64,000 bases of DNA from contig NZ_PYVX01000007.1 in assembly GCF_003056305.1 (NCBI RefSeq), forward strand, positions 62,001 through 126,000. Direction: 5' to 3'. Each line of letters starts with the position of its first letter. The stretch's first letter is position 1. The stretch comes from Halomonas denitrificans (GTDB taxonomy: Bacteria; Pseudomonadota; Gammaproteobacteria; Pseudomonadales; Halomonadaceae). The notes under the pieces are model-generated. The model searched no databases. It was not told the origin of the DNA and worked only from the letters and a program-made list of their open reading frames with translations. Of this stretch, positions 42,903 to 54,022 are shown piece after piece. Both the position numbers and the translations under genes were made by a program.

Positions 42903-43403
42903 CTAGCGCGGGGTGTCGCGCGAGAGCCCGAGGGCGGCCAGGGTCGTCGCATCGAGCCCTGCCACCGCCTCCACCGCGGCGAGGCGGGCATGATAGCCGG
43001 GCGACAGGAAGGGCTGCCCCGCCAGCAGGTGATCGAGGTACTCCCGGGCTGGGCGCAACGCTGCGGCGGTGGTGCCCGGCGCGGCGATATAGACCCAGGC
43101 CTCGATCGCGCCCTCGCGGGTCACGATCGGCAGGCGCTGCCGCTCGTAGTCGTGGGGATAGCCCTCGAAGGGATCCATGTCGTGGATCTGGTCGGGGTGC
43201 TCGAGCTCGAACAGCGCGCCCTCCACCCGCTCGCCGGCCGACGCCGCCACGTTGGCATGGGCGATGCCCGCCACCTTCGAGGCCTTGTCGAAGCGCAGGC
43301 CGTGGTCGTGCAGCACGCCGGCCAGCGCCCGGCGGGTGCGCCCGATGCGGGCGGCGACCCGGGCTGCGTTCATGTTGCTGCCATAGGCGAAATAGAAGGG
43401 CAT
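42903..43403 (-). CDS. Gamma-glutamylcyclotransferase-like protein
   Basis: The 166 residues show the GGCT fold signature FYFAYGSNMN at the N-terminus, then GVLHDHGLRFDKAS and ALFELEHPDQIHDMDPFEGYPHDYERQRLPI with the catalytic-position Glu. Family members release 5-oxoproline from gamma-glutamyl peptides or amines. The real substrate is unknown. It starts 9 bp after the yqcC stop. Confidence 0.85.
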   Translation of the reverse strand: MPFYFAYGSNMNAARVAARIGRTRRALAGVLHDHGLRFDKASKVAGIAHANVAASAGERVEGALFELEHPDQIHDMDPFEGYPHDYERQRLPIVTREGAIEAWVYIAAPGTTAAALRPAREYLDHLLAGQPFLSPGYHARLAAVEAVAGLDATTLAALGLSRDTPR

Positions 43404-43412
43404 CGGGCGGCC

Positions 43413-43745
43413 TCAGTTCTCGGTAACCAGGCGGTCGATCTCCTCGACCACGCGGCACATCAGCAGCCGGTCGCTGGCACGCGTGCCCTCCTGCTTGAGC
43501 CAGGCCTCCACCGCCGGTGCCACGTCGCACTGGGCCGGCATCGGCGCGCGTGTCTCGACCAGCACCTCCAGGCGCACGATGAAGACGAAACGCAGCCACT
43601 GGGGCAGCGTCATGGTATCGATACAGAACGGCTGCACGCTGTGGAAGGCGGGCGCCTCGGGACGCTCCATGCGCCACAGGCTGGCGGCCTTCATGGTGGC
43701 CTCGAGCTCGCGCAGGGCGGCGCCGAGTTCGTCGTGAACGGTCAT
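43413..43745 (-). CDS. yqcC: YqcC family (DUF446) protein
   Basis: The 110-residue protein aligns by eye with E. coli YqcC: LRELEATMKAASLWR near the start, then FHSVQPFCIDTMTLPQWLRFVFIVRLEVLVETRAPMP. The function is unknown; enterobacterial homologues sit next to the tRNA pseudouridine synthase truC, which is not seen here. ATG 43745 fits the family start. Confidence 0.87.
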   Translation of the reverse strand: MTVHDELGAALRELEATMKAASLWRMERPEAPAFHSVQPFCIDTMTLPQWLRFVFIVRLEVLVETRAPMPAQCDVAPAVEAWLKQEGTRASDRLLMCRVVEEIDRLVTEN

Positions 43746-44040
43746 GGTCAATCTCCCGGTACGTTTGGGGCCATTATCCCCGCTCGCCCCCGTGGCTGGC
43801 CACCCCGGCGGGTTGTCCACCGCTCGAAAGGCGCCCCGCGATGGTGTTGTGCACAATGCACAGATATCCTGAACGGCCCTGTGGATAAACACTGGAAAGG
43901 TGTCGCCCGGCCAGGCTTCATGCACCCCGGCGCCTCTTGATCAGGAATTGACCAGCGCGGCGAGCGCACGGCGACGCCCAGGGCGGCTGACAGCGTCCCG
44001 GCGCCGCGGTAGAGTGCACGGTTCGTGACCCGGAGACAGC

Positions 44041-45066
44041 ATGCAAGCGATCAACAGCCTTCACGACTTCTTTCAGCGCAGCGGCGCCGAGGTGCGGCTC
44101 TATCACCTGGGGCGGCGCGTCGAGCCCTGCCCGCTCGAGACCCTGGCCGCCTTCGAGGCCGGCGAGCTGGCCTGGCCGGCGCCGTGGCAGGGCAGCGCCC
44201 GCCTGGCCATGGTCTTTCGCCTGGGCGAGATGGACGACCCGCTGATCTGGTTCCTGGCCCTGCCACTGGACGAGCAGGGTCACCTGGATCCGGCCCCGCG
44301 CGACGCCTTCGTGCAGCGCCTGCTGGAGACCCTGGGCCGCAGCGTGCAGGGCCTGGGCCGGGCCGAGGGCGAGCAGATCGACAACCTGATGAAGGACAAT
44401 CCGCTGGCCTTCACACCCTCGCTGCCCTTCCGGGCCGTGCTGCATGCGCGCGCCACCCGGGATGCCGGCCTGCCGGCCAGCGAGCACCTGGAGCCCGCCG
44501 AGGCCTACCTGACCGGGCAGCAGGCGATCGACTGGCGCGCCCTGGGACTGCAGGGCCTAGCCGACGCCGCGGTGCGCCTGGATGCCACCACGAGCCGGGC
44601 CGTCGCCGCCCGTCTCGACGCCCTCCCCGGCGAGGTGCTGACCTCGCTGTGCTACTGTCTGGAGCACGTGGCCATCGACGATGAACTCGCCCAGGCGCTG
44701 CGCCAGCGGGGCGAGGCCGCCGGCGCCGACGGCGATATCGAGACCTTCTGCGCCTGCGTGCGCGCCGTGGGCGGCGCCTCGACCGAACAGGCGGGCGCCT
44801 GGTTCGATGCCCTGCTCGAGGATCCGGACGCCTGCGGCCCCGACCTGCTGGCGGCCATGGCCGGCCGCGGCTGGCACCACCTGGAGGATGCCGAGCGCCT
44901 GCCCCGCTTTCTCACGCGTCTGGCCGAGGCACCCGGCACCGACTTCATGGCGGTGGCCCGCGACCTGGCCCTGATCCCGCGGCTGCGCCTGCCGCTGCTA
45001 ATGACGCTGCGCGAGGCCGAGGCGGATTCCGCCATTGGCCGGCGCCTGGCAGACCTGACACGCTGA
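44041..45066 (+). CDS. DUF3549 family protein
   Basis: The 341-residue soluble protein is recognised as DUF3549 from its N-terminus (INSLHDFFQRSGAEVRLYHLGRRV) and from PAPWQGSARLAMVFRLGEMDDPLIWFLALPLDEQG. The C-terminal half is a helical repeat-like region rich in Leu and Ala. Function is unknown. It precedes rimB and rimK by 24 bp, a conserved-looking arrangement that could tie it to ribosome modification, though this is only context. Confidence 0.82.
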   Translation: MQAINSLHDFFQRSGAEVRLYHLGRRVEPCPLETLAAFEAGELAWPAPWQGSARLAMVFRLGEMDDPLIWFLALPLDEQGHLDPAPRDAFVQRLLETLGRSVQGLGRAEGEQIDNLMKDNPLAFTPSLPFRAVLHARATRDAGLPASEHLEPAEAYLTGQQAIDWRALGLQGLADAAVRLDATTSRAVAARLDALPGEVLTSLCYCLEHVAIDDELAQALRQRGEAAGADGDIETFCACVRAVGGASTEQAGAWFDALLEDPDACGPDLLAAMAGRGWHHLEDAERLPRFLTRLAEAPGTDFMAVARDLALIPRLRLPLLMTLREAEADSAIGRRLADLTR

Positions 45067-45090
45067 GCGCAGCGACCTGGGAGCGAGACG

Positions 45091-45528
45091 ATGAAAGAAC
45101 TGCCCTATACGCCCAAGGCGGTGATCGGTCGCCGCGAGATGGTGACCCTGCCGGAGCTGCACCTGACGCTGTGCGCCAAGGCCGACACCGGCGCCCGGAC
45201 CTCGGCGCTGCACGCCGAGGACATCGAGTCCTACGAAGAGGATGGCCATCTCTGGGTCGGTTTCACCACGCGCAGCGGCGGCCCGGGCACGCCGGCCCAC
45301 GTGCACCGCATGCACTTGCACGACCGGCGCCGGGTGACCAGCTCCAACGGCCAGGCCGAGTGGCGCTTCGTGATCCGCACGACCATGCAGCTGGGCACCC
45401 TCGCCTTCCCGGTGGAGCTCAGCCTGACCGACCGCCGCGACATGCGCCACCCCATGCTGCTGGGGCGACGCGCGCTGCGTCGCCTTCTGGTCGCCCCCGG
45501 TGTCGCCTTCCTCCACGGCGAGCCCTGA
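45091..45528 (+). CDS. rimB: Retropepsin-like aspartic protease RimB (formerly ATP-dependent zinc protease)
   Basis: The 145-residue protein carries the single aspartic-protease motif AKADTGARTSALHA (Asp near 32) followed by beta-strand-rich sequence and HPMLLGRRALRR. In Pseudomonas, RimB acts with RimK and RimA to control poly-glutamylation of ribosomal protein S6. Here it is 61 bp upstream of rimK, supporting that function. No separate RimA gene is evident. Confidence 0.87.
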   Translation: MKELPYTPKAVIGRREMVTLPELHLTLCAKADTGARTSALHAEDIESYEEDGHLWVGFTTRSGGPGTPAHVHRMHLHDRRRVTSSNGQAEWRFVIRTTMQLGTLAFPVELSLTDRRDMRHPMLLGRRALRRLLVAPGVAFLHGEP

Positions 45529-45589
45529 ACGCCCTGGCCTCGCTGTCCCGTACCGCCCACGCCACCGCCCCGACACGGAGTCCCGCTGA

Positions 45590-46498
45590 ATGCATATCGC
45601 GCTGCTGTCCCGCAATCGCAACCTCTACTCCACGCGGCGCCTGATCGAGGCCGCCGAGCAGCGCGGCCACACGGCGCGCGTGGTCGACACCCTGCGCTGC
45701 TACATGAGCATCGCCTCGCACCACCCCTCGATCCACTACAAGGGCGAGGAGCTCGAGCCGTTCGACGCGGTGATCCCGCGCATCGGCTCCTCGGTCACCT
45801 TCTACGGCTGCGCGGTGCTGCGCCAGTTCGAGATGATGGGCACCTACGTGCTCAACGACAACGTCTCCATCACGCGCTCGCGGGACAAGCTGCGCTCGCT
45901 GCAGCTGCTGTCGCGCAAGGGGCTGGGGCTGCCGATCACCGGCTTCGCGCACTCCCCGGACGACATCCCCGACCTGATCACCATGGTCAGGAACGCACCG
46001 CTGGTCATCAAGCTGCTGGAAGGCACCCAGGGCATCGGGGTGGTGCTGGCCGAGACCAACCAGGCCGCCGAGAGCGTGATCCAGGCCTTCATGGGCATGA
46101 AGGCCAACATCATGGTGCAGGAGTACATCAAGGAGGCGAAGGGCGCGGATATCCGCTGCTTCGTGATCGGTGACAAGGTGGTGGCCTCGATGAAGCGCCA
46201 GGCCGCCGAGGGCGAGTTCCGTTCCAACCTGCACCGCGGCGGCAGCGCCAGCACCATCCGCATCACCCCGGAGGAGCGCTCCACGGCCATTCGCGCGGCC
46301 AAGGCGATGGGGCTCAGGGTGGCCGGCGTCGACCTGCTGCGCTCCAACCACGGCCCGGTGATCATGGAGGTCAACTCCTCGCCCGGGCTGCAGGGCATCG
46401 AGAAGGCCACCGGCAAGGACATCGCCGGGCTGATCATCGAGCACCTGGAGCGCAACGCCGCCCCGCGGCGCAAGGTGCCGCCTCGTCCGAAAGGATGA
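45590..46498 (+). CDS. rimK: Ribosomal protein S6--L-glutamate ligase RimK
   Basis: This 302-residue ATP-grasp ligase adds glutamate residues to the C-terminus of S6. Motifs: [93 protein letters not shown] and the metal-binding [17 protein letters not shown]. The length and order match E. coli RimK (300 residues). It is the third gene of a DUF3549-rimB-rimK unit. Confidence 0.95.
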   Translation: MHIALLSRNRNLYSTRRLIEAAEQRGHTARVVDTLRCYMSIASHHPSIHYKGEELEPFDAVIPRIGSSVTFYGCAVLRQFEMMGTYVLNDNVSITRSRDKLRSLQLLSRKGLGLPITGFAHSPDDIPDLITMVRNAPLVIKLLEGTQGIGVVLAETNQAAESVIQAFMGMKANIMVQEYIKEAKGADIRCFVIGDKVVASMKRQAAEGEFRSNLHRGGSASTIRITPEERSTAIRAAKAMGLRVAGVDLLRSNHGPVIMEVNSSPGLQGIEKATGKDIAGLIIEHLERNAAPRRKVPPRPKG

Positions 46499-46606
46499 GG
46501 CCTGCGTCCAAAGGCTAACGGCGAACCCGCGATTTATTGATCCGCGGGGGTGGCAAATGCACGACGACAGCCCCACAATCTGCGTCACCGGAGGAGGTGA
46601 CCGCTC

Positions 46607-47053
46607 ATGTTTCTCGACAATCGCCAGGTGGCGATGGACAGTGCCCTCGAGGCGATGGCCGACAGCATCGATTATTTCCAGGACAATCTCGAGCGCCTGC
46701 ATCCGGCGCTGCGCGATAGCCTGAAGCCCCACTACGAGGCGCGCAGCCGATCGATGCAGAAGCTGCAGGAGCTGTCGCGCAAGCACCTCAACCTGCTGCC
46801 CCGCGACGCCGATGTCGAACGCGATGATTACATGTGGCTGTGGAGCCGCCTGAAGAGCTTCGTCGGCAACGAGAGTCTGGTGGTCATCGGCGAGCTCCTC
46901 GAACAGGAGCGGGTACTGATGCAGGCCCTCTCCACGCTCTTCACCCACCCCCTGCCGGAGCCGCTCGAGCCGGTCATCGAGGAGTGCTGGAAGGGCTGTC
47001 GGTCGCTGATTCGCGAGCTGTATCGCCTGCAGAAGAAGCGCCAGAAACGCTGA
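46607..47053 (+). CDS. Hypothetical helical protein, possible DUF2383-type four-helix bundle
   Basis: The 148 residues are nearly all helical. The second half (MWLWSRLKSFVGNESLVVIGELLEQERVLMQALSTLF, then IEECWKGCRSLIRELYRL) resembles the ferritin-like DUF2383/PA2169 pattern. Clear metal-ligand sets were not identified. A very strong site GGAGGAGGTGA precedes the ATG, suggesting high translation. The last 80 bp overlap the end of the convergent SanA/YdcF gene. Confidence 0.6.
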   Translation: MFLDNRQVAMDSALEAMADSIDYFQDNLERLHPALRDSLKPHYEARSRSMQKLQELSRKHLNLLPRDADVERDDYMWLWSRLKSFVGNESLVVIGELLEQERVLMQALSTLFTHPLPEPLEPVIEECWKGCRSLIRELYRLQKKRQKR

Positions 47054-47756
47054 ACATCCCCGGCGGCAGCAGCAGCCGTTCGCGCTCCGCCGGCGTGATG
47101 TCCAGCGGCTCGAGCGGGCCCAGGAAGTGCGGCTCGCGCCCCCACAGGTAGAGATCCCCCAGGGTGGCCACCCGCGCCACCCACTCGCGCAGCTTGAGCC
47201 GCCAGAGCCCCGCCTCCGCGCGCTCCGGCGCCGCACAGCCGCGCACCTCCAGGCCCAGCGCCTCGCCGATGAACAGCGCCCGCGGCAGATGCCAGTCCTG
47301 GGTGATCAGCAGCGCGCGCTTCACGCCGAACACGTCCCGCGCCCGCGCCAGGGTGTCGAAGGTGCTAAAGCCGGCGTAGTCCAGGGTCATGTCCACGTCG
47401 CGCACGTCGCGGCCGCGCAGGTCGCGCCACATGGTCACCGGCTCGTTGTAGTAGCGGGTGCTGTTGTCGCCCGAGATCAGCAGGTGATCGACCCGGCCCT
47501 GGTGGATCAGCCGGGCGGCGGCCTCCATGCGCCCCTCGAAGTGGGGGTTACGGCTGCCGCTGCGCGTCCAGTGGGAGGTGCCGAAGACGATGCCCACCGG
47601 CTCGCGGACGCACTGCGCGGAGACCGGCTCGATGCGCCCCACGGTGCGCCCCAGGACGTAGGCGTTGGCGAGCACGAACAGCAGCAACGCCAGGAGCGCG
47701 AGCGCTCCCAGCGTCATCAGTACTCCCTTGCAGACCGTCCAGAGTGACAGGCGCAT
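46974..47756 (-). CDS. SanA/YdcF-family (DUF218) membrane protein
   Basis: The 260-residue protein has one N-terminal membrane helix (VLMTLGALALLALLLFVLANAYVLG) and a periplasmic DUF218 domain: GIVFGTSHWTRSGSRNPHFEGRMEAAARLI, LLISGDNSTRYYNEPVTMWRDL, DYAGFSTFDTLARARDVFGVKRALLITQDWHLPRALF. SanA and ElyC relatives affect envelope integrity and vancomycin sensitivity. The C-terminal about 25 residues (Ser/Thr/Ala-rich) overlap the convergent gene and are probably unstructured. It follows sufT by 20 bp. Confidence 0.85.
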   Translation of the reverse strand: MRLSLWTVCKGVLMTLGALALLALLLFVLANAYVLGRTVGRIEPVSAQCVREPVGIVFGTSHWTRSGSRNPHFEGRMEAAARLIHQGRVDHLLISGDNSTRYYNEPVTMWRDLRGRDVRDVDMTLDYAGFSTFDTLARARDVFGVKRALLITQDWHLPRALFIGEALGLEVRGCAAPERAEAGLWRLKLREWVARVATLGDLYLWGREPHFLGPLEPLDITPAERERLLLPPGMFSVSGASSAGDTARESATDSPSSTPR

Positions 47757-47776
47757 GGATCTCCCCGGCGCAACCG

Positions 47777-48349
47777 CTAGAACATGCCCAGTTCCAGCTT
47801 CGCTTCGTCGCTCATCATCTCACGACTCCAGGGGGGATCGAACACGATCTCGGTATGCACCTTGCTGATCTGCGGGGCGCCGAGGATCTTGTTGCGGGCG
47901 TCGGCGGCGATCACGTCGCCCATGCCGCAGCCCGGGGCGGTCAGGGTCATGCGGATGGTGACGATGCGCTCGCCGCTGATCAGCCGCTCGATGCGACAGC
48001 CGTAGACCAGGCCCAGGTCGACGATGTTGACCGGGATCTCGGGGTCGAAGCAGGTGCGCAGCTGGTCCCAGACGAACTGCTCGATCTCCTCCTCCGAGGC
48101 CGACTCGGGCAGCGTCGGGCGCGGCAGCGCCTCCAGGCCCAGGGCATCCAGGTTGGCGCCCTCGATCAGGTAGAGGCGCCCCTCGAACCCCACGCTGACC
48201 GTGCTGCCCTTGGCCTGCATCACGCTGACGATGCTGTCCTCGGCCAGGGTCACGGTCTTGCCGAAGGGGATGGAGATCGCCGCCACGTCACGCTGCAGGG
48301 GCAGCTCCTGGCCCTTGTGCAGGGTGGCTATCTGCTCGATATCGCTCAT
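47777..48349 (-). CDS. sufT: SufT, Fe-S cluster assembly/maturation factor (DUF59)
   Basis: The 190-residue protein combines an N-terminal part (about 1-85; RDVAAISIPFGKTVTLAEDSIVSVMQAKG) with a MIP18/DUF59 domain (about 88-185; LRTCFDPEIPVNIVDLGLVYGC and MTLTAPGCGMGDVI with the conserved Cys). SufT proteins help mature Fe-S proteins, especially under high demand. It is the last gene of the suf cluster, 18 bp after sufS. Confidence 0.9.
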   Translation of the reverse strand: MSDIEQIATLHKGQELPLQRDVAAISIPFGKTVTLAEDSIVSVMQAKGSTVSVGFEGRLYLIEGANLDALGLEALPRPTLPESASEEEIEQFVWDQLRTCFDPEIPVNIVDLGLVYGCRIERLISGERIVTIRMTLTAPGCGMGDVIAADARNKILGAPQISKVHTEIVFDPPWSREMMSDEAKLELGMF

Positions 48350-48367
48350 GTCGCTCCTTGATAGGCC

Positions 48368-49609
48368 TCAGCGCAGCATGCCGACGACGCGGTCGAGCCC
48401 CTCGATGAAGACGTCGATCTCCTCGGGGGTGTTGTAGGCGGCGAAGGAGGCGCGGCAGGTCGCGTCCACGCCGAACCAGGACAGCAGCGGCTGGGCGCAG
48501 TGGTGGCCGGTACGGATCGCCACGCCGAGCTGATCGATCAGCAGGCCGATGTCCTGGGAGTGGGCGCCGTCGACCACGAAGGAGAGCACGCCGGCCTTCT
48601 CCGGCGCGGTGCCCAGGATGCGCAGCCCCTCGATGCCGGCCACGCCCTCGGTGGCGTGCTCGAGCAGCCGCGCCTCCCAGGCGCCGATCAGCGGCAGGCC
48701 GATGTCGCCGACCCACTGGAGGGCCCGCCCCAGGGCAATCACCTCGGCGATGGCCGGGGTGCCCGCCTCGAACTTGTGCGGGATGTCGGCGAAGGTGGTC
48801 GGCGCCTCGAGGGAGACCGTCTTGATCATCTCGCCGCCGCCCTGCCAGGGCGGCATCGCCTCGAGCAGTTCGGCGCGACCGTAGAGCACGCCGACGCCGG
48901 TGGGCCCGTAGACCTTGTGGCCGGAGAAGGCGTAGAAGTCGGCGCCGATGGCCTGGACGTCGATGGCCTGGTGGGGCGCGGCCTGGGCGCCGTCGACCAG
49001 GATGCGGGCGCCGTGCTCATGGGCCACGCGGGCCATCTCGGCCACCGGGTTGACGGTGCCGAAGGCGTTGGAGATGTGGTTCACCGCAACCAGCTTGGTG
49101 CGCTCGGTGAACAGATCGCGGTAGGCCGCGAGGTCCAGCGCGCCACGCTCATCGACCGGGATCACCTTGATGGTGAAGCCGAGCTCGCCGGCCAGCAGCT
49201 GCCAGGGCACGATGTTGGAGTGGTGCTCGAGACGCGAGATCAGCACCTCGTCGCCGGCCTTGAGGTTGGCCCGCCCCCAGCTGTTCGCCACCAGGTTGAT
49301 CGCCTCGGTGGTGCCGCGGGTGAAGACGATCTCGCGGTGGTCGGCGGCGTTCAAAAAGGCGCGCACCGTCTCGCGCGTGCCCTCGAAGGCCGCGGTGGCC
49401 TCGTCGGCCAGGGTATGCAGGCCGCGGTGGATGTTGGCGTTGTACCGACCGTAGTAGTCGTCGAACACCTCGATCACCTGGCGCGGCGTCTGGCTGGTCG
49501 CGGCATTGTCCAGGTAGACGAGCGGCTTGCCGTGGACCTCCCGATCGAGGATCGGGAAGTCGCGGCGCAGCTTCGCCACGTCCAGCGTCAGGTCGCTGAA
49601 ATCGGCCAT
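48368..49609 (-). CDS. sufS: Cysteine desulfurase SufS
   Basis: The 413-residue PLP enzyme mobilises sulfur from cysteine for Fe-S cluster assembly. The type II signature is clear: LDNAATSQTP at the N-terminus, SRLEHHSNIVPWQLL, the PLP lysine near residue 232 in YAFSGHKVYGPTGVGVLYG, and the catalytic Cys near 371 in RTGHHCAQPLL. It lies 3 bp after sufD. No SufE or SufU partner gene is next to it. Confidence 0.96.
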   Translation of the reverse strand: MADFSDLTLDVAKLRRDFPILDREVHGKPLVYLDNAATSQTPRQVIEVFDDYYGRYNANIHRGLHTLADEATAAFEGTRETVRAFLNAADHREIVFTRGTTEAINLVANSWGRANLKAGDEVLISRLEHHSNIVPWQLLAGELGFTIKVIPVDERGALDLAAYRDLFTERTKLVAVNHISNAFGTVNPVAEMARVAHEHGARILVDGAQAAPHQAIDVQAIGADFYAFSGHKVYGPTGVGVLYGRAELLEAMPPWQGGGEMIKTVSLEAPTTFADIPHKFEAGTPAIAEVIALGRALQWVGDIGLPLIGAWEARLLEHATEGVAGIEGLRILGTAPEKAGVLSFVVDGAHSQDIGLLIDQLGVAIRTGHHCAQPLLSWFGVDATCRASFAAYNTPEEIDVFIEGLDRVVGMLR

Positions 49610-49612
49610 CGC

Positions 49613-50962
49613 TTACTCCTCGTTCAGGGCCACGGCCGCTTCCACCAGGCCGGCCAGGTGGAAACGCTCGGGCAGCTTGCCGGCCACGGCCAGCTCGACC
49701 CGCTCGGCCACGGCGTCGAGGTCCACCTGCTCCATCACCTCGCCGGCGAAGGCCAGGGTCAACAGGCCCCGGGCCGTCTGCTCGTCGATGCCGCGGGTGC
49801 GCAGGGCGAACACCGCCTCCTCGTCGAGCTGGCCGGTGGTGCTGCCGTGGGAGCACTTGACGTCGTCGGCGTAGATCTCGAGCTCGGGCTTGGTGTCGAT
49901 CTCGGCGCGGTCGGAGAGCAGCAGGTTGGCGTTGCTCTGGTAGCCCTCGATCTGCTGGCTGTCGCGCTTGACCATCACCTTGCCGTTGAACACGCCATGG
50001 GCGCGGTCGTCGAGAATGCCCTTGTAGTTCTCGTTGGAGTAGGTGCGCGGCGCGTTGTGGTTGACCAGGGTGTGGTTGTCCACGTGCTGGCGCCCCTGGC
50101 CGTAGAACAGGCCGTAGAGGTTGGCCTCGGCGCCCTGGCCGTTGAGCTCGGCCACCAGGTCGTTACGCACCAGGCCGCCGCCCAGATTGAGGTTGAAGGA
50201 GGTGTAGCGGCTATCGCGGGCCTGCTCGACGTGGATGCTGGCCACGTGCAGGTCCTGGAGCGCGGCCTCCTGCAGCTTGTAGTGGGTGAGGATGGCGCCG
50301 CGCTCGAGGATGATCTCCTCGACCAGGTTGGTGAAGTTGGCGGCGCCGTCCTCGCCCACGTGATGCTCGATCACCGTGGCCTCGCTGCGCCCGGCCATCT
50401 CGACCAGGATGCGCGGGTGGCTCATCACCGCCTGCTCGCCTGCCCGGGAGAGGAACTGCAGCACGATGGGCTTCTCGACCACGGTGCCCGGCGCCAGGCG
50501 CAGCACGGCGCCCTCCTCCATGAAGGCGGTGTTGAGCGCGGCGAAGGAGGAGAAGTCGACGCCGGTCAGCCGGCCCAGCGGACCGCCCACGGCCTCGTGG
50601 TTCTCCTCCAGCGCCGCCGAGAGCGGCAACAGATGCACGCCCTGGGGCAGCGCGTCGAGCTGCGACAGGGCCGGGGCGAAGACACCGTCGACGAAGGTCA
50701 GGCGGTGCGCCTCCATCGGCAGCGTCAGCGCCGCCGCGCTGGCGGGCGAGAAGTCGGCGTTCTCGGCCAGGGCGAAGTCGCCCCGGGCGATGACGCGCAC
50801 GTCGGTGTACTTCCAGGCCTCGACCCGGCGATGGGGAAAGCCCATGGCCTCGAAGCGCGCGGCGCCCGCCTGGCGCCGAGCGGCGATCCAGGTGGGTTCC
50901 GGCCCCCGCGCTTCGTTGCGCTCGGCCAGGCGGTCGAGGAAGGTCTTCACGTCATCACTCAT
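49613..50962 (-). CDS. sufD: Fe-S cluster scaffold component SufD
   Basis: This 449-residue member of the SufBD beta-helix family forms the SufBC2D scaffold. Visible features are [16 protein letters not shown] in the N-terminal helical part, the [21 protein letters not shown] region, and [89 protein letters not shown] core with the conserved His and Cys. Its start overlaps sufC by 4 bp (ATGA). Confidence 0.94.
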   Translation of the reverse strand: MSDDVKTFLDRLAERNEARGPEPTWIAARRQAGAARFEAMGFPHRRVEAWKYTDVRVIARGDFALAENADFSPASAAALTLPMEAHRLTFVDGVFAPALSQLDALPQGVHLLPLSAALEENHEAVGGPLGRLTGVDFSSFAALNTAFMEEGAVLRLAPGTVVEKPIVLQFLSRAGEQAVMSHPRILVEMAGRSEATVIEHHVGEDGAANFTNLVEEIILERGAILTHYKLQEAALQDLHVASIHVEQARDSRYTSFNLNLGGGLVRNDLVAELNGQGAEANLYGLFYGQGRQHVDNHTLVNHNAPRTYSNENYKGILDDRAHGVFNGKVMVKRDSQQIEGYQSNANLLLSDRAEIDTKPELEIYADDVKCSHGSTTGQLDEEAVFALRTRGIDEQTARGLLTLAFAGEVMEQVDLDAVAERVELAVAGKLPERFHLAGLVEAAVALNEE

Positions 50963-51711
50963 GCCGCGGACTCCTCCTGCACCCAGTCATAGCCACGGCT
51001 CTCGAGCTCGAGGGCGAGCGCGGCGTCGCCGCTCTTGACGATGCGGCCGTCGACCAGCACGTGGACCCGGTCCGGCACGATGTAGTCGAGCAGGCGCTGG
51101 TAGTGGGTCACCAGCAGGATGGCGCGGTCCTCGGCGCGCAGGGAGTTGACGCCCTCGGCCACCACCTTCATGGCGTCGATGTCGAGGCCGGAGTCGATCT
51201 CGTCGAGCATGGCGAGGCGCGGCTCGAGCACCAGCATCTGCAGGATCTCGTTACGCTTCTTCTCGCCGCCGGAGAAGCCCTCGTTGACGGCCCGCTGCAG
51301 GAAGCTGGTGTCCATCTTCATGGCCGCCACCTTCTCCTTGATCAGCTTCATGAACTCCGGCGCCGGGATCTCGCCCAGCCCCTCGGCCTCGCGCTTGGCG
51401 TTCAGTGCCGCCTTGAGCAGGTAGATGTTCTTCACCCCCGGGATCTCCACCGGGTACTGGAAGCCCAGCAGCAGGCCGGCGCGGGCGCGCTCCTCGATCT
51501 CCATCTCCAGCACGTCCTGGCCCTCGAAGGTGATCGAGCCCTGGGTCACCTCGTAGCCGTCCTTGCCGGCGATCACCGCCGAGAGGGTCGACTTGCCGGC
51601 CCCGTTGGGGCCCATGATGGCGTGGACCTCACCGGCGTTGATGGTCAGGGTGAGGCCCTTGAGGATCTCGGAACCCTCGACCGTGACGTGCAGATCCTTG
51701 ACTTCGAGCAT
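50959..51711 (-). CDS. sufC: Fe-S cluster assembly ATPase SufC
   Basis: The 250-residue ABC-type ATPase has Walker [12 protein letters not shown] (about 33-42), the SufC-specific signature [15 protein letters not shown] and Walker [19 protein letters not shown] hydrolysis drives rearrangement of the SufB-SufD pair during cluster formation. It is separated from sufB by an unusual 103-bp gap with no recognised element. Confidence 0.96.
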   Translation of the reverse strand: MLEVKDLHVTVEGSEILKGLTLTINAGEVHAIMGPNGAGKSTLSAVIAGKDGYEVTQGSITFEGQDVLEMEIEERARAGLLLGFQYPVEIPGVKNIYLLKAALNAKREAEGLGEIPAPEFMKLIKEKVAAMKMDTSFLQRAVNEGFSGGEKKRNEILQMLVLEPRLAMLDEIDSGLDIDAMKVVAEGVNSLRAEDRAILLVTHYQRLLDYIVPDRVHVLVDGRIVKSGDAALALELESRGYDWVQEESAA

Positions 51712-51814
51712 GTTGACTACCTTTGATTCGTGGTGAGCCGCCGGCGCGACTCCTTGAATGTGTTGACCTTTTTGCGAACCCGGAGAAACGTGCAGGCGAT
51801 GTGCCGCCGTTTAC

Positions 51815-53257
<1,443 letters not shown>

Positions 53258-53328
53258 GATGTCTCCCCTCCCGGGCGGTTGGGTCGGCGAGCGCGGGCTC
53301 GCCTCGGGTAGTGAAATACTCGAGTGCG

Positions 53329-53790
53329 TCAGGCCTCGACGGCCAGACTCACGCTCTGAATGGGCAGCTGCACCGGCAGCTTGATCGGATTGGTATCGGC
53401 CAGGTGGGCCAGGGTGACGCTGTCGAGCAGGGTGCGGATGGCCAGCGAGACGCGCTGCCAGTTGTCGGCGACCCCGCAGGTGGCGGCCAGATCGCAGTCG
53501 CCACCAGCTTGGCTGCACTCGGTCATGGCCACGGGACCCTCGATGGCCGAGATGATGTCGCTGGCGGTGATTCGGGACGCCGGGCGCGCCAGCGAGTAGC
53601 CGCCCTGGGCGCCGCGGCGCGACTCCAGCAGCCCGGCGCGCACCAGCATCTTCAGCGTCTTGCTGACCGTGGGATGCGGCAGCTGGACCGCCTCGGCGAG
53701 CTCCGCCGCGGCATGGGGCTGCTCGGGGTGCCGGGCGATCTGCGCCATCACCACCGCCGCGTAGTCGGTCAGTCTGGAAAGCTTCAGCAA
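53329..53790 (-). CDS. Rrf2-family SUF operon regulator (IscR/SufR-like)
   Basis: The 153-residue DNA-binding protein has the winged-helix part [20 protein letters not shown] and [40 protein letters not shown], then three cysteines (near 92, 99 and 105) in [16 protein letters not shown] that should bind an Fe-S cluster. No ATG or GTG fits; the start is TTG 53790, seven bases after GGGGAG, giving the usual [11 protein letters not shown]-terminus. It heads the sufBCDST operon and probably adjusts it to cluster status. Confidence 0.88.
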   Translation of the reverse strand: MLKLSRLTDYAAVVMAQIARHPEQPHAAAELAEAVQLPHPTVSKTLKMLVRAGLLESRRGAQGGYSLARPASRITASDIISAIEGPVAMTECSQAGGDCDLAATCGVADNWQRVSLAIRTLLDSVTLAHLADTNPIKLPVQLPIQSVSLAVEA

Positions 53791-53837
53791 GGCCTGACTC
53801 CCCGGGGTTCGACCCCCTCGTGTTTCGATTGGGGACC

Positions 53838-53866
53838 AGTTTAGTCCTGTATGAATTTGATGTGAA
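53838..53866 (-). promoter_or_regulatory. Promoter of the suf operon
   Basis: On the minus strand, -35 TTCACA (53861-53866) and -10 TAAACT (53838-53843) are 17 bp apart. This places the start near 53831, about 40 bp before the TTG start of the regulator. Confidence 0.6.
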
Positions 53867-53928
53867 GCCCCGCCGCCCGGGAAGCCGCATAGCCGGCAGG
53901 ATCGCGGCACGTTCGCCGCCATTCGATA

Positions 53929-53947
53929 AATAATGCCAATCATTCTC
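53929..53947. promoter_or_regulatory. Fur box
   Basis: AATAATGCCAATCATTCTC matches the 19-bp Fur consensus GATAATGATAATCATTATC at 15 positions and lies in an AT-rich island. It is between the suf operon and the divergent genes at 54023 and 54224. Enterobacterial suf operons are Fur-repressed. Here the box is about 100 bp upstream of the predicted suf start, so it could serve either side. Confidence 0.75.
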
Positions 53948-54022
53948 ATTTGATCGACACCCGATCTTTCCAGCGTCGCGGCACCTCGGTAGCATGACGC
54001 TGATCCCCTGGAGGCCGAGACG

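Noticed and set aside
48500..50992. 830-codon open frame antisense to sufS and sufD
   Set aside because: Shadow frame of two conserved genes; repetitive His/Gly/Leu/Asp composition and no ribosome site.
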